DNA of 64,000 nt from Salvator merianae (taxonomy: Eukaryota; Chordata; Lepidosauria; Squamata; Teiidae), in assembly GCA_003586115.2 (NCBI GenBank), contig QVOM02000112.1, forward strand, positions 108,758,411-108,822,410, read 5' to 3'. How positions within the stretch are numbered: the first letter of the stretch is position 1; the number at the start of each line of letters is the position of its first letter. A model generated the notes under the pieces. The model was given only the letters and a program-made list of their open reading frames with translations, searched no databases and was not told where the DNA came from. A program made the translations under genes and the position numbers. Of this stretch, positions 37,036 to 48,999 are shown in pieces.

Positions 37036-38029
37036 CTTTTACAGAAGAAGATTAAAGACCCAGGATTGTAATTACACTGCAATTGGCAGTCCAGCAGTAC
37101 ATGTACTTTGGTATCTTTCTACTTAGATATGTGTGTTTGTATATTATTGTATTACTTTTATATTTATATCCTCTCAAGCTTTTAGAGATTGTTGCTGAGT
37201 TATTAAAATTCTGTAGTGAATATACTTATATGCAGATTCTCTGTGATAGTTTATTGATTCTGTTGGGATGGGATTTACGAGTTGCAGGCCAGAGAATGAA
37301 GAACAGTAGGTGCTTGTTCTGATACAAACATTGTGAAAATTCATGGAAGGAAACATTTCCTCCTGTCTCCAAACACACTACTGTGAATGATAATAGAAAG
37401 CCACTCTAAAGCTGTGGGCATTATTTTCCAACCCCACTATCAGTTTTTCACCTCTAAAATGCAAATGAAAGATTACACAAATGATAATATTTTGGTGAAA
37501 CGTAGGACAGAAGATGGCTGATCTGACTACTGAAAACGTACCATAGAACATTCAGTGTGGTTTATAGTTAGAGAGAAAACAATATTATAATCGAAACAAG
37601 AAGTGCATAAAACGAGAAGCGGTCTGTAAAAATCGAAGGCAAAAAAGGCAGGGCAGTGAAAAAGGAACACAAAATATCACAGCAGTGATCATCTACAGAA
37701 GCTTTGCTCTCTGACCCTGATCTAAAAATGAATAGTGAAGGGACCAGGCGCACGTTCTTTAGACAACTATTCCAGACGGAATAGTTACAAGGGTTTCCCT
37801 CTTAATTACTCTCACTCTGGTCTTTTCCATAAAGCAACAGGAAGGGATTGAGAAGGGAAACAGAGTGCATTGTTATTTACCTGTGCTGGTACCAGTGTAT
37901 TTAGCTGCCTGAACCAATGGAGCAGTTTTGAGGCCACCATGAGATGACTGAAATGGAGCCTTTCATGCTCCAGCACAGTAGCAGCTTCAGCAATCATGGC
38001 AACATGTTGTGAAAGCTGGATGCCCCGTT

Positions 38030-38300
38030 CTATTCAAAGAAGTGGTGACAGCAATCAGACTGAATAGTTTTAAGAACAGATTGGACAGATTCATAGAGGT
38101 CAGGTGTCTCAATGGCTACTAGGTACCACCTCCAGGGTGGGAGGTGGCAGGATGCCTCTAAAGGCCATTTGTAGGGAGTCGAGAGCAGGTGAAGGTTTTG
38201 CCTTTATATTCTGCTTGAGTTGCCCAGGAACAATTGGATGCTGGACTAGATGGGCCGTGGTCTGATCTAGCAAGGCTCCTTTTATGTTCTTATGATTTTT
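38030..38300 (+). mobile_element. CR1-like LINE 3' end
   Basis: Read on +, it begins with a reverse-transcriptase C-terminus (AVTAIRLNSFKNRLDRF), then GTCTCAATGGCTACTAGGTA, then GATGCTGGACTAGATGGGCC and CTGATCTAGCAAGGCTCC, ending TTATGTTCTTATG. The same protein end occurs in the minus-strand copy at 53628-54180. Confidence 0.7.
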
Positions 38301-38452
38301 ATTCCACAACTGTGAGGACTTTGGAGGCAAGGAGGCACCAGCCATACGGACAGCGTATCTCCTGTGCTTCAGGCGGCCTTTTTCTTGGACATCTGGATGA
38401 ACGGATGCAATTTCAGTCACCTTGAACTAAACCAGGCAATAAAACTGACTCT

Positions 38453-38453
38453 T

Positions 38454-38522
<69 letters not shown>
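38453..38522 (+). repeat. (CTGT)n-(CTAT)n microsatellite
   Basis: About five CTGT units followed by about eleven CTAT units. Confidence 0.95.
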
Positions 38523-39519
38523 GCATTCCCTACACATGATGAGCCAGATTCCTTCTCCTACTTCTGTCCAAATATACTGGACAGAAAGGTTTTGGTATCT
38601 AGGCTGTAGCTCACAGCCTATTTAGTCCAGAGAAGCCTTCTTAAGCCAACTTTGACAGCTTTAAAATTAGTAGGTTTTGCATGGTTTGTATTATGCGTTG
38701 ATGAAGGAACTTATTGTAGCAGGTACTTCTGCTTACCTGTTTTTTGTTGACTCTGAATTGGTTTGACTTTATAAATGCAATAGTGTCTGTAAAAAGGGAT
38801 TTTTTGATATTATATGAACCAAGTCATTTCTGCTGGGAAGTAAAAGGGATTATGAAAACATTTACAAGCCTTTTTTTTGAAATACTGTATCTAATTACAA
38901 AAGAATCTAATGGTGAGAAGATTAAAAGAAGGTACACATAATTATGCAGCACATGCTGTGGCAGCAGTTTAACACTTTCCTGAATATCCTCTTTGAATCC
39001 ATGGGAGTCTTTGAAAATTGTTCTAAGAGATGAAAAGATATGAAAGCAAGCGAGACATGGGTCTCTTGCTAAGTTCGTGGCCTTTGATGACACTCAGCAT
39101 CAGGCCTTGGCTAACATAGTTTCTACGCTGAAAGTTTTATTAATTTGTACAAAACAGCACACAGCTATTGCTGAAGTCTGAACTCTGCTTGCTAATTTTT
39201 TCTGCTTTTCATTGTCATTTTGATAGATGAGTTCACAGCACAATTCTAAACTGGCTTTTATTGGCACAGGAGAAGTTAGGATAAGTCTAGAGACCCTAAC
39301 CAAACTGGAAGCTGCACTTCAGCTCTATCAGTGAAGCCTATTCAGTAGTCGCTCTGGCCCCTCTCTCTGGCAAGTGTAGTCTGCCATTTTTAATTCCTTC
39401 AGTAGCCATGGCTGGAAACAGTAGACTACTCATAGTCTCCATTTCACTCTATTCTGAGCTATGCAGGCTGATTTGGGATGCCAAGAAGATGTGCAGATAC
39501 TCTACTACACATCAGGCAT

Positions 39520-39575
39520 GAGACTTTAGAGTGTAGTACGGGATATAAATGGAAATAAATAAATACGAATAATAA
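39520..39575 (+). repeat. Possible L2 tail remnant
   Basis: TAGTACGGGATATAAATGGA followed by AATAAATAAATACG resembles the L2 3' tail. Short and diverged. Confidence 0.4.
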
Positions 39576-39669
39576 TTTAAGAATGCATTTTCCCCCTTTG
39601 TTTCAAGCAAAAGTCCCTGGGCTTATCACTGGATGGCACATGCAGACTTCATAAATGTTTTCCATGATG

Positions 39670-39945
39670 ATAGAATTCAAAGACGTAGCCATGTAAATCT
39701 GGATCAGTAAGCAAGATCAGTTTGGATCAGCAGGCAAGGGTTTTCAGTAGCACCATATAGACTGACAAAGAGAAAGAAGTTGATAGCATGAGCTTTTCAT
39801 AGACTAAGTCTACTTCATCACTCCATGCATCTGATGAATTAGGCTTAATCTACGAAAGCTCATGCTACCAACCTCTTTCTCTCTGTTAGTCTCAAAGGTG
39901 CTGCTAGACCCCTTATTTACTGATCCAGACTGATCTTGCATCATA
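39670..39945. mobile_element. Inverted-repeat element with CATCTGATGAA core
   Basis: Contains ATAGCATGAGCTTTTCATAG and its mirror CTACGAAAGCTCATGCTACC, around a centre with CATGCATCTGATGAATTAGG. The flanking CAGTAGCACCATATAGACTG pairs with the later TCTCAAAGGTGCTGCTAGAC region. This pattern is common in amniote genomes as an old DNA-transposon-type repeat. Confidence 0.55.
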
Positions 39946-40344
39946 AATGTTGGCTGCCACTGCAGGCTTCAGAATTTTAGCTCTCCTTTCTTATACTCCT
40001 TATAATACATGGAGTAAAAGACTCTGAGAGATCAACCAGCCAAACCGCTTGCTCAGCACAGAAAGCTGTTAAATGATCCATAACATTAGCTGAGGAAACC
40101 AGGTTTCAGTTAACTGGCCCTAGAATACTGCTATAGATGTTTTGAAAGTTGCTTGCATTTACTACTTTTTTTTCTCTGGTTTGCCAATTTCTCCTAATTT
40201 TCTTTAAGTAGTCTATGTTGCAGTCTGTCACTTTGTTTCCTCCCTTCTAACCAAGTGCTCCGAAATCTAAAACTTCTTACACATAGATGGCTACTGCACT
40301 GCATTAATTTGCTACAATTTAAGAATTGTTTTTAATTGTTTCAG

Positions 40345-40386
40345 TTCCATCGAGCAGAAAGAGAAGTGGCTAACTTCCATTCAGAG
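40345..40386 (+). CDS. ARHGAP20: ARHGAP20-like exon C: C-terminal PH helix (42 bp)
   Basis: Very short exon of 42 bp, phase 2 at both ends. The acceptor is TTTTTAATTGTTTCAG ending at 40344; the donor GTACTT starts at 40387. It encodes SIEQKEKWLTSIQ, matching the family's SPEQKDKWLSLLQ segment. This is the C-terminal alpha helix of the PH domain with its near-invariant tryptophan. It was found by predicting the missing residues and phase between exons B and D. Both ends fit exactly: the incoming AG + T gives serine, and the outgoing AG + T also gives serine. Such an exon is easily missed by gene finders. Confidence 0.82.
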
Positions 40387-41824
40387 GTACTTTTGTCATA
40401 ACAGCTATAGTTTGCAGTATAAACCGTGACTGTCATTATTAATATTGTATCCCAGATATTTCCTTAATATCAGAAATCAGTTAATGTAGCATCTTTAGAA
40501 ATTGAAATGGTCACGCTTCCAGTGGTTTGGATACCCAAATTCAATAAAATGTTTTCCTGAATAAGACTTTATGGATGGCAGGAGGCAACTGAGGATCTTC
40601 TTTGGATCCTGTCCTTGTCTCTCACTGCCCCTCTCAAATGGCAGGAGGCAATTCTGAATTCTTACCTCTGTCTGCTGGCTCCTTGTGCCTACCCACTTCC
40701 CTTTGTTTTTTCTCCTAGGCTTGGCTAGCATCCAGGTATTTGCAGCAGGAACAATAGTGCAAGGAGCTGATAGATGGAATTAAGCAATCGTTATTACGGG
40801 AGACTCAGCATAGTTGCCAGATTTCTCCTAATACCGAAGTTCCAGAATATCACCTCGATATCTCAGGACAATGTTGGAACACCATAGATGTGCGTGACAT
40901 TCCCAATACAGCCATGGGAGAGTCACAGGTTTTAAACTGCATCTGAGATGCACTGTGTTACAAGCATGCAGTTTAACTATTCAAAGGAAATAACAAAGTG
41001 ATTTAGTTCGGAATGGTGTATCTCATTTTTAAAAACTGAAAGGCATAATCTAAATTAGAGTAATTTGTATCGATTATAAAGAAAAGACAAGGGTTTTCCA
41101 ACCTCTGCATAAATGTTTCCACACCCATAACCTGCACTGAAGAAGTGGTGTGAATCTGTCCTGTCAATGGAAATTTGAAGGGAACAGCCCAAGATAATGG
41201 ATGGCAGCTCTGTCCTTTCCTAAACTAAGCATGAATTCAGTACTCTGCTCCACTCTAAGTATGTCAGCTTTTTCTGAAATTGGAGGACACTATAGTTCAA
41301 AGAAAATGTTTCCCTGAAAGGCCTTCCGCCTCTCATCTTCACACTTTCCATGCTTATAAGACCTACTCTTCCCTTATTGACTGTCTGCAAGAGTTGTCAA
41401 TATTAGTTCAGCTTATTAGGATAGAGTTTGGAAAGAAAACCACTTTGACTGTGGCTTGAAAAGGAAGCAGTCAGACATAAATGATTGCTGCTGCTTATTG
41501 GCTTGGAGAGTAAGGAAGAAGTAAACTGAACAGAAACCACTTCCAAATGATCAAAAACAGGTCTCAGAAGAGACAAATTAAATGATGATTTTCCACGGAT
41601 TCAGCACTGGAGTAGGGGCTCCAGATGTGAACTCCCCAGGCTGTGGAATGGCTGAAATTAGAGCATTGCTGTGGTTTAAATGCTCCTTTACAAACTACTT
41701 GCACTGCTTTTGCTTGTGAAGAACTTTTCAGTCTTTATAGCATGTGCTTAATTTACTTTTCCTTGTCTTTTCCATATATGAAGTTTCAAAAATTCATTTA
41801 TTCCTTTTCTTCTTGTTTTGATAG

Positions 41825-41909
41825 TCAAATCAAAAAAGAGAAAGCAAAAGAATATCCTGATTTCATTCCTTTGAAGATTATTGCAGAAGATATTGGAAAT
41901 TGTTCATGT
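41825..41909 (+). CDS. ARHGAP20: ARHGAP20-like exon D: PH-RA linker and start of RA domain
   Basis: Exon of 85 bp, entering in phase 2 and leaving in phase 0. The acceptor is TTCTTGTTTTGATAG ending at 41824; the donor GTAAGT starts at 41910. It encodes a lysine/glutamate-rich linker (QIKKEKAKE), then YPDFIPLKIIAEDIGNCSC. YPxxIPLKIxAxDIGNC is a signature of ARHGAP20, where the Ras-association domain begins. The open frame runs upstream and downstream of the exon, but the flanking residues do not match the family, and the splice sites agree with exons C and E. Confidence 0.85.
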
Positions 41910-42047
41910 GTAAGTGTTTCTTTGAATGAGGAGTATCAATGCCATCCTAAATCCTCCATGCCAGTACTAGGGAAATTTGGATACTAAATGTAGAATTTCC
42001 AACTAATTGGGAGTTCTGGATTGCCTAGTTATCCAGAAAAGGATTTA

Positions 42048-42443
42048 GGACCCTTCCGTACTTACCCTTAAGTTGGTTCAGGAAAGATTCCACATGTGTC
42101 CACACTGGATGCAGCGTAGTCTATTCTACAGTTCAGGGGCCTGTAGAATGGAACAGGGAGGTGTGCAGAAAACTCCATATCTCCCTGTTCTGATTTAACA
42201 GGGGGACTCATATTGGCGCTGCCTAAATTAGTTCCCCTCAGACTCCACAGTTCCATCAGAGAACCCAGAAGCCGGCTGTGAACATCATGCAGTCTTTGGA
42301 ACCACTCTGAAGGCTGTCCTGGAACTGCTTTTTGAGTGCAGAAGCCCAGTTCTGGGACTGTGGGAACATTCCTGCAGCTGGAACTGCTCGAGCCTAGCCT
42401 AATCCTGCTGGACTGGGTCAGTCAGCTAAGTGTGGAAACAGCC
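42048..42443. mobile_element. Harbinger-like MITE with TTA target duplication
   Basis: Left GGACCCTTCCGTACTTACCC, right GTGTGGAAACAGCC, flanked on both sides by TTA (42045-42047 and 42444-42446). The interior contains GTTCCATCAGAGAACCCAGA, shared with 45310-45735. Confidence 0.7.
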
Positions 42444-42449
42444 TTAGTC

Positions 42450-43310
42450 TGTCCTCCTGAATCAGTAAATTTAGACATACTAAGAAACTCCTAAATCTGT
42501 ACTGATAACCATTTTCTGGTCCAAAAAAAAAAGACGCTGTTGCCACTGGAAGAATTAGGGGCAGCTATAATTTTAATATATTTTATTTACTCTCTCTTGT
42601 TTTTAAGTAGCCGTGGCCCTTTTTTATGGCCCATATAGGCTTAAGATGGGTGGCACTTCCATATGCTTTGAATCTCACCTAGTTCAGTAGTATTACTTTG
42701 CAGCTGTAACCAGTGCATGTAGGCACAGAAGTGAAGTTCCCAGAATGGATATGCAGAGATCCTGGGATTTCTAGTACATCCCATACAGTCAGCTGTTACT
42801 GATGTTATGCCTGGTCTGAGTATGCCTACTATATTGTGAAAATCCCAGTATCACATATTATGGAAATACTCCCACCTTCTTGCTACACTTTGCATTCTTT
42901 CCTTAAATACTGCACACCAGTGACACACATACGGAGTATTCCAAGTAGTCCAAAATTTTGAGGTTTACAGTCTTGCACCTCTAAATGGGGCCGGTTCTTT
43001 GCTCCTTCTTGCCGTCTCAGAACCTAAGGCAGTGGAGCCAAGCTCCATCACATCATAGTGTACAGTGAAATTATCACACAGCACCACACGTTGGAAGGCT
43101 TGTCAGGACTCCTCCTCATCTACTGCAACCCTTTAATTTAGCCCCAGCTTAGAAGTGCAAAGCTGCTTCAGATATTTCGTGAAACATTCGAAACAGTGTT
43201 TTGCACACTCCTAAATATTATCTCCTGAAATTTGCCATGAACTACACTTAAATTTGCCTAATAATTATAACCAAAATGCAAAGATGCCCAGCCTCCTGCC
43301 TCCTACAATG
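42450..43310. other. Intron sequence, no recognised feature
   Basis: No coding or repeat structure recognised. Confidence 0.5.
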
Positions 43311-43315
43311 CCTTT

Positions 43316-43512
43316 TGTTGCTGGGTACCACTGAGTCATTTCCAACTCCTGGTTGGCTGCATGGTCGTCTCCATAGGCACTTCTGTGCAGTTTTCTTGAC
43401 AGAGATACAGAAGTGGTTTGCTACTGCTTACTTCCAGGGAAAAGCTGGGGATTGAACTGACAACCCTCTGCTTCACAGGCAGTTTACTCTACCACTGAAC
43501 TACAGCCACTCT
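43316..43512 (-). repeat. tRNA-derived SINE (Sauria-like), minus strand
   Basis: Reverse orientation: TTGTTGCTGGGTACCACTGA (tail), CAGTTTTCTTGACAGAGATA, AGAAGTGGTTTGCTACTGC, the B-box complement GGGGATTGAACTGACAACC and the A-box complement CTCTACCACTGAACTACAGC. Good copy. Confidence 0.75.
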
Positions 43513-44469
43513 GTTAGACATATACTTATAGGTTTCTCTGATGGCCTGTGATATTTTCCCATGTTGCTTTATGCTTTATAATGAAAATATCATCTTATGA
43601 ATAATTTCTCTGTAACCTTTAAAGTGTCCTGATGTCCTGGGTTATTTTTCTTGTCTGTCCTGTGGCTCTGCCTTAACATGGAAGTATTGTTCAGCCACAT
43701 GGCTATTTGTCCCTTTTCTATATATTTATTTTATCATTCATTATTTAGCCATAAGGAACCAGGGACCAAACTCAGCATTTCTGATCATCTTCTTTGAACA
43801 AAAGACAGTACTACTACTGTCTTGAGACAGGCTGAACCAAGCTCAGCTGAGATATTTGGGAAGCCACATCTGGCAGCCATGTGCATTCATAAATTGTGCA
43901 GTCGTTCAGAACGGCCACAGCTGAGCCACTGGAGGCACCACAGCACTGGTCATCCTTGAAGTGCAGCACAGTAATCCCAGCAATATCCCTGCTATTAGAA
44001 TAGAGTGTTAGTTCCATCCATTCTAAACCACTTTCTGTGAAATTCCTCTTCCTTTTCTGCTAGTATAGCTGCAGGTATCACATGATTCTTTTCTTTTATG
44101 TGAGCGCTGGGACTTGTGAGGGAGGAGGCATGTGCATCACAAATAATTATATGCTGTAGCCAAAGGCTTTATGTAAATGTACTGAACTACTCCTACATGC
44201 CAGATGTCATTGCCTCAGGGATCACTTTATTTCTTTATTTCTTTATTTGCAATCATTCAGCTCCATCCCTAGCTGAGATAGACTGTATTCATTCTTCTTC
44301 ATTTTCTTTCTGCAGCTCGGGCAGACTGGTATAGCATTTTGTAACCTGGAGGTGCTGTGGCCAATTTTAAATATTATTTTTAGAATGTTACAAATGTAGG
44401 ACTGAGTAGAGTGATTGCTAAACTAATATGTAAATTCAGGCACTGATATGCTTCCTGTGCTCTCTCAGG

Positions 44470-44655
44470 TTGCCTCCGCACCTCAAAAGCAGCTTAGAGG
44501 TAATTGCATGTGGATGCTAGCGTTTGCATTCCGCCTCTAGTCCACATTAAAGGCCAAAGAATGCATTCTGGAAGTGTATTTCCTGGTCTTTAATGTGGAT
44601 TAAGACTCTAGCATGTGGCTGCTATTTTCTCTAAGCTACTTGTGAATGTCTTTTT
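44470..44655. mobile_element. Fold-back element, family F, copy 1
   Basis: Arms AAAAGCAGCTTAGAGGTAAT and GCTATTTTCTCTAAGCTACT, with GCATGTGGATGCTAGCGT facing CTCTAGCATGTGGCTGC and CCACATTAAAGGCC facing GGTCTTTAATGTGG. Related copies are at 58220-58445 and 61035-61262. Confidence 0.6.
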
Positions 44656-44696
44656 ATTTATTTATTTATTGCAGTGTGAATGCAGTCGCAGTGTTA

Positions 44697-45201
44697 GGGC
44701 CTTTCTGCACTTGCCTGACAGTGATCCAGATGAGCTGGTCTGGATTAAGCAATCTGTTCCAAAGTGCGGATGGTTTGCTCTGGACTGGAAAAAGGCCATG
44801 CTCATTGGGACAGCTGTTCCAGTCTAGCCCCTGCACTGGCCCCAAAGCTCGAATGAGTTTTGGAGCCAGCCTCAGAACCCCCGGGAGATCCATTGTGGTG
44901 ATGTGCCATCTTGTGCCACCAAAATGGGTCCTCTGTGGTAAGCGCATTTGCACATGCTTTCTTGGTCTAGGTTATCACCCGCTACTATGTTGGTGGACCT
45001 TGTTTAAACAGGTCTACTGGCAGTCCAGGTCTAGACTGGATCAAGAAGCCATTTTGGGCCTCCTTATCAGGACTACGCTCTGTCTTGTGCAGTCGGATCA
45101 TACTAGCAGGGCACAAGGCCTCCTGGAAACTGCACTAATGTGCAGAAGGGAAGCTGTAATCCCCTTCTAGATCCAGACTATTGGTAAGTGCAGAAAGACC
45201 C
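44697..45201. mobile_element. Harbinger-like MITE, long form with TTA target duplication
   Basis: A 505-bp unit with ends GGGCCTTTCTGCACTTGCC and TAAGTGCAGAAAGACCC, flanked by TTA on each side (44694-44696 and 45202-45204). A 174-codon open frame (44646-45170) runs through it but has no transposase motif and starts outside the element, so it is treated as chance. Confidence 0.78.
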
Positions 45202-45309
45202 TTACTAATGGTCCATTGATAGAAGTGAAGATAATATTTCTAATTTCTAGGTTTGTCAGCTCCAGCTTTGTATAGAGTTTGAAAAAGACTACTGGAGATC
45301 TAAATTTAT

Positions 45310-45735
45310 GGCCGTTTCCACACTTACATTTCTGACCCAGTCCAGCAGGACTCGGCAGTTCCTTCTGTCCTGGAACAAGTCTTCTGCCATTTGGAAGGGT
45401 AGATCACAAGATCTTTGGAGCCAGCTTCTGGGTTCTCCAATGGCTAGGAATTAAAGTTCTTGATCTCAGAGTCCTATAGGGGCCCAGTTTGGTGGTGTAA
45501 TTTGGTGCGCTACCAAAATAGGTCCCCCTGCTAAGCAAGAACAGGAAGGCATGCACCCTTCCAGACGCCTCCCTATTCTGTTCTCGACCACCAGTAGAAC
45601 TGGTCTACTGATATCCCAGTCAAGGTAGCCATTTTGACCATCTAGATCTGTTTATGCTTCATCCAACATGGATGAAATATACTAATAGGAGTCAGGGCCT
45701 CCCCACAGACTGTACCAGAGTGCAGAAGTTAGACC
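45310..45735. mobile_element. Harbinger-like MITE, diverged long form
   Basis: Left GGCCGTTTCCACACTTACAT, right AGAGTGCAGAAGTTAGACC. The interior blocks CTGGGTTCTCCAATGG and GGTGCGCTACCAAAATAGGT are shared with 44697-45201. Confidence 0.6.
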
Positions 45736-45744
45736 TCTGTATAC

Positions 45745-45808
45745 CTTGCTGACCCTTTGCCCCTGAGGAAGGGTAGGATAGAAATCTAAACAATTAATGA
45801 ATACATAA
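45745..45808 (+). repeat. Possible L2 tail remnant
   Basis: GCTGACCCTTTGCCCCTGAG and GGTAGGATAGAAATC resemble the degraded L2 3' end. Confidence 0.35.
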
Positions 45809-45998
45809 AACTAGAGATTTATCAGCTGGACCATATGTATAAGCATTCCATTCAAATTCCAGCTGACATTTCCAGCTGCTGCTTTCCTTTTTTGCAAAAA
45901 TCTGTATTCCATACACTACTGGCTGCACTATTTTTTAAGGGCTGAAACTAATGTTTCGTTCTAATGTTTCCTTTTTCCTCTTTTTTTCCCCCTCATAG

Positions 45999-46076
45999 AC
46001 AAAAACTTTGACTGTGACCAACACCAGCACAGCAAATGATGTGATTCTTATGGCCCTGCAAAAACTTGGAATTGAT
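45999..46076 (+). CDS. ARHGAP20: ARHGAP20-like exon E: RA domain, first strands
   Basis: Exon of 78 bp, phase 0 at both ends, 26 codons. The acceptor has a very strong polypyrimidine tract (TTTTTTTCCCCCTCATAG, ending 45998). The donor GTGAGA starts at 46077. It encodes TKTLTVTNTSTANDVI followed by LMALQKLGID, equivalent to the family's KTITVTNSDTANEVI block. In RA domains the TANEVI-type segment begins the helix after the strand that contacts the GTPase, so this exon probably carries part of the Rap1-binding surface. It is too short to stand out as an open frame and was placed by homology and phase. Confidence 0.83.
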
Positions 46077-47079
46077 GTGAGATTTCATTCTTTTTTTTAA
46101 AAAAAAAAAGCAATCTTAGAAGGTTATGTGTTTGGTGCCGTTTAATTAATGTATTTAAAACATTTGTATAGCACCCTTCATTATCATCCAAGGCTGACTT
46201 GCAATAACGAAAAACCAGCTGAATAAAATCAGGAAAATAAAAGGAACAGCAACCAGGCAGCCATTGGTAATTCCACTGGGCATATAAATATGTCTGTTGC
46301 ACCCCTGAATCGAGCTTGGCTCTTGGCCACTGCATGGACGAATCCTTTCAGTTTTCTTAGCTACTGCCTACTTTGCAGATGTTTTGGCTTCCCAGCCTAC
46401 CTATAGAACCAAGTATTCCACGGTGGTATCCTACCCAAGCACTAAACCAGCTCCCACACACACACACCACTTAATCTTCAAGGACAAAGAAGAATTGTGA
46501 AGGGAAGTCTACAAGTTGAGGGCAGAGCAGTATATGAAATGGCTTGCTGAATGAGCAAAAAGAGCTCCTTGTGTTTGTTTGAGAGCGGCTCTATCTGCAG
46601 GCTAGCCAACATGTACCAGGCTCTGAGGGCAGGGGAAGAACACATACCTGACTTTAGGAGGTTGTGAGGAGGGGCAAGTGCTGGTGGATGCAATGGATTC
46701 TCACTGATGCTTCACCCGTCCCTGAAGCCTCCAGAATGCAGGCGAATGCAGGGAAGCGTGCCACTGTCTCCTAAGAGCTAAACGCCTGTGGGAAGAGCAG
46801 ACCCCCAAAACAAAGATGGGACCTCTTCTGCTTTTCTGCATGCCACTCCTTTAGGGGCTAGCTCCTTTCGGGCCTAGCTACCTTGTATGCTGTGCTTTTT
46901 TCAGTTCTGATAGCCCCATAATATTTTGTCCTGTTTTCTTTATATGTGATTGTATGATTTCCTGGTTGTCAGTGGGTGTTGCAGGAGAGAATCTGAAGGG
47001 ATTGTTGACAACTCTGTGTCCAATTACAGTGCAGACCGCTTTTGAGCAAGTAAGTAGGCAGGAAAGGGTTGCACAACCA

Positions 47080-47322
47080 CTGCTGAAATGGGTCCCTGGG
47101 TAGTATGGAAAACAAAGGCGTGCCTTCTGCACCACTCTTGCTGGTACACCAGTGGACCTGTTTATTCAGGTCCACCAGTAATCCAGATCAGGTCCCTCCT
47201 GATCGGGATTACACTCTGTCTAACGCAGATGGAGCATATTAGCAGTAGGCAGGGCCTCCTGTATTCCACACTAATGTGCGGAAGGGAGGACCTTAGTTCA
47301 TTTGCAGGTGTGGAACAGGCCC
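47080..47322. mobile_element. Fragment of long Harbinger-like MITE
   Basis: Contains TGTTTATTCAGGTCCACCAG and CTCCTGATCGGGATTACACT, shared with 44697-45201, and ends GGTGTGGAACAGGCCC. The left end is missing or unclear. Confidence 0.5.
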
Positions 47323-47405
47323 TGAGTATTCATTAGGTATCAAACCTCCATAGAGGCCACACTTGCTGAATTTCAAGGAGGAGACCAAAGTACAGCAGAG
47401 AATGT

Positions 47406-47436
47406 TCTCTCTCCCTCCCTCCCTCTCTCTCTCTCT

Positions 47437-47474
<38 letters not shown>
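47406..47474 (+). repeat. (CT)n / (CCCT)n microsatellite
   Basis: About 69 bp of CT and CCCT repeats. The minus-strand open frame rich in RE dipeptides over it is an artefact. Confidence 0.95.
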
Positions 47475-47476
<2 letters not shown>

Positions 47477-48643
47477 TAAAGCTAGATAGATCTCTTGTGG
47501 GTTGTGTTGACATGAACAGAAAACCCTCATCTTGGGGCTCTCATAGGTCTATATAGTGGGCATTCCATTATAGAGTTCGGTCCCAAGTTGTTTCCAGTTT
47601 CTGTATATCACAAGCAGAATTGGTGTTGAGTAGTAATAGAGCATATTCACATTAGGCAATTCCACTGTGCAAATCTAACTTCTGCATTCTCCTCTAGCTG
47701 CATCTTCTCAGCCAGTTTTAATCTTGTTATCTAATGCTTTGTACGGATTTGCTTTTGTGAGACGGAAGGATGACATTTGGAAGTTGGATGCCTTGCATTC
47801 ACCTGCCCTGACTGTTTCCCCTGGAGTGCAAACTAAAATGCAGTTCAGGCAGGTGAAAACAAAGTGACCAATAGCTATACTTCCTTTGCTCTAACCTCAC
47901 TTGAGCCTAAGGCACAACAGAAGTGCCGTGTTCTTGAAGTCTGGCCTCATTGAAAGATCATTGGAAGAGGGTGAAGGACAAAAAGTTGGGCTCAGTGGAA
48001 AAGAACTTTCACTTCTACAAAGAGATAGGCCACCTCTTTAAAGAATACTCAAAAGCAGAGAAGTCAGGCTATAGGCCAGTCAATGGGATGTGAGGAGGCC
48101 AAAGGAAAAGCTATGATTTTGCAGCTTTTCCTCAGGGATACTTTCGCAGCACCTCCATTCAGAGCAGCTCTTAGCCCAGAGTGCTAACTTCACAGATTCT
48201 TTCTCCATTCTGCATATGTCATGGAACATGAGAGCTGCTTCATTTCTGATGCAATGCTGTGATACAAGGCAGTTGGGTTAACTGTCAGATCAGTCATGAA
48301 GGTTTCTGAGGCCAGATTCTATGGGAAGAAACTTAATGAATAACCACTCCAATGTGATCCGTGCAGGGGAGAGGCGCTATGTAATACTGAAGTAGTGTTA
48401 GTACTACGAGACCAGAAGATGAAGGGGAGCTAAGAATCAGGAGGCTGCCACCAAAAGATGAATTCCTTCCTTCCTTTTCTTTCCATTAGTCCATGTTCTA
48501 AGGCCGTTGTGCTGCACATTTCTCTGTTTGTGAAGGTGGAAAAACAAGACACAATACAGTACTGCTTTTTATGTCCCATATTCTTTTCAAAGAGTGTTAG
48601 AAATTGCATTCATGCTAGCAACTGTGGGTTTGTATTTTTAAAG

Positions 48644-48710
48644 GGCTCTGAAAAAGAGTATCAACTGTGGGTGAATTCTGGAAAAGAAGATTCCCCATAT
48701 CCCCTTATTG
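48644..48710 (+). CDS. ARHGAP20: ARHGAP20-like exon F: RA domain core
   Basis: Exon of 67 bp, entering in phase 0 and leaving in phase 1. The acceptor is TTGTATTTTTAAAG ending at 48643; the donor GTAAGT starts at 48711. It encodes GSEKEYQLWVNSGKEDSPYPLI plus the first base of a glycine codon, completed by exon G. The YQLWVNSGKE block is almost unchanged from ARHGAP20 and is the clearest single match in the window. It belongs to the central strands of the RA domain, followed by the PYPLIGHEYP turn shared with the next exon. Confidence 0.87.
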
Positions 48711-48811
48711 GTAAGTTTTTGGAAGGTATAACTTTATTATTTAGGTTCAATCCTGTCCCAAGTGAGTAAAACTACTCCTTATTATGTAAGATATTCTCAG
48801 TGTGTTTTTTT

Positions 48812-48930
48812 GGGTGCTTTCAGATGTGGATAAAACCCACAATTCTGCTAGGACTGTACTGGGAATGCCACATATATCCATTGTATTCACAGTATAATCC
48901 CAGATTAATTGATCAATAACCCATAATATT
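48812..48930. repeat. Dispersed repeat, family D fragment
   Basis: GATGTGGATAAAACCCACAA and GGGAATGCCACATATATCCA resemble 58940-59020 (GGGATTGCCACACATATCTG). It starts about 100 bp after exon F. Confidence 0.45.
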
Positions 48931-48999
48931 GGTATTATGGGAAATCTGGCAACAATCAGATTTCTTATCATATCAGTTTCTTCTTTCTGTCTGCCAGCT

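Noticed and set aside
38453..38522. Possible CRISPR-like or regulatory array
   Set aside because: Simple CTGT/CTAT microsatellite without spacers.
44646..45170. 174-codon + strand open frame
   Set aside because: Runs from unique sequence into a MITE with terminal repeats; no transposase or other domain.
47333..47530. Arg-Glu repeat open frame on the minus strand
   Set aside because: Translation of the (CT)n microsatellite.
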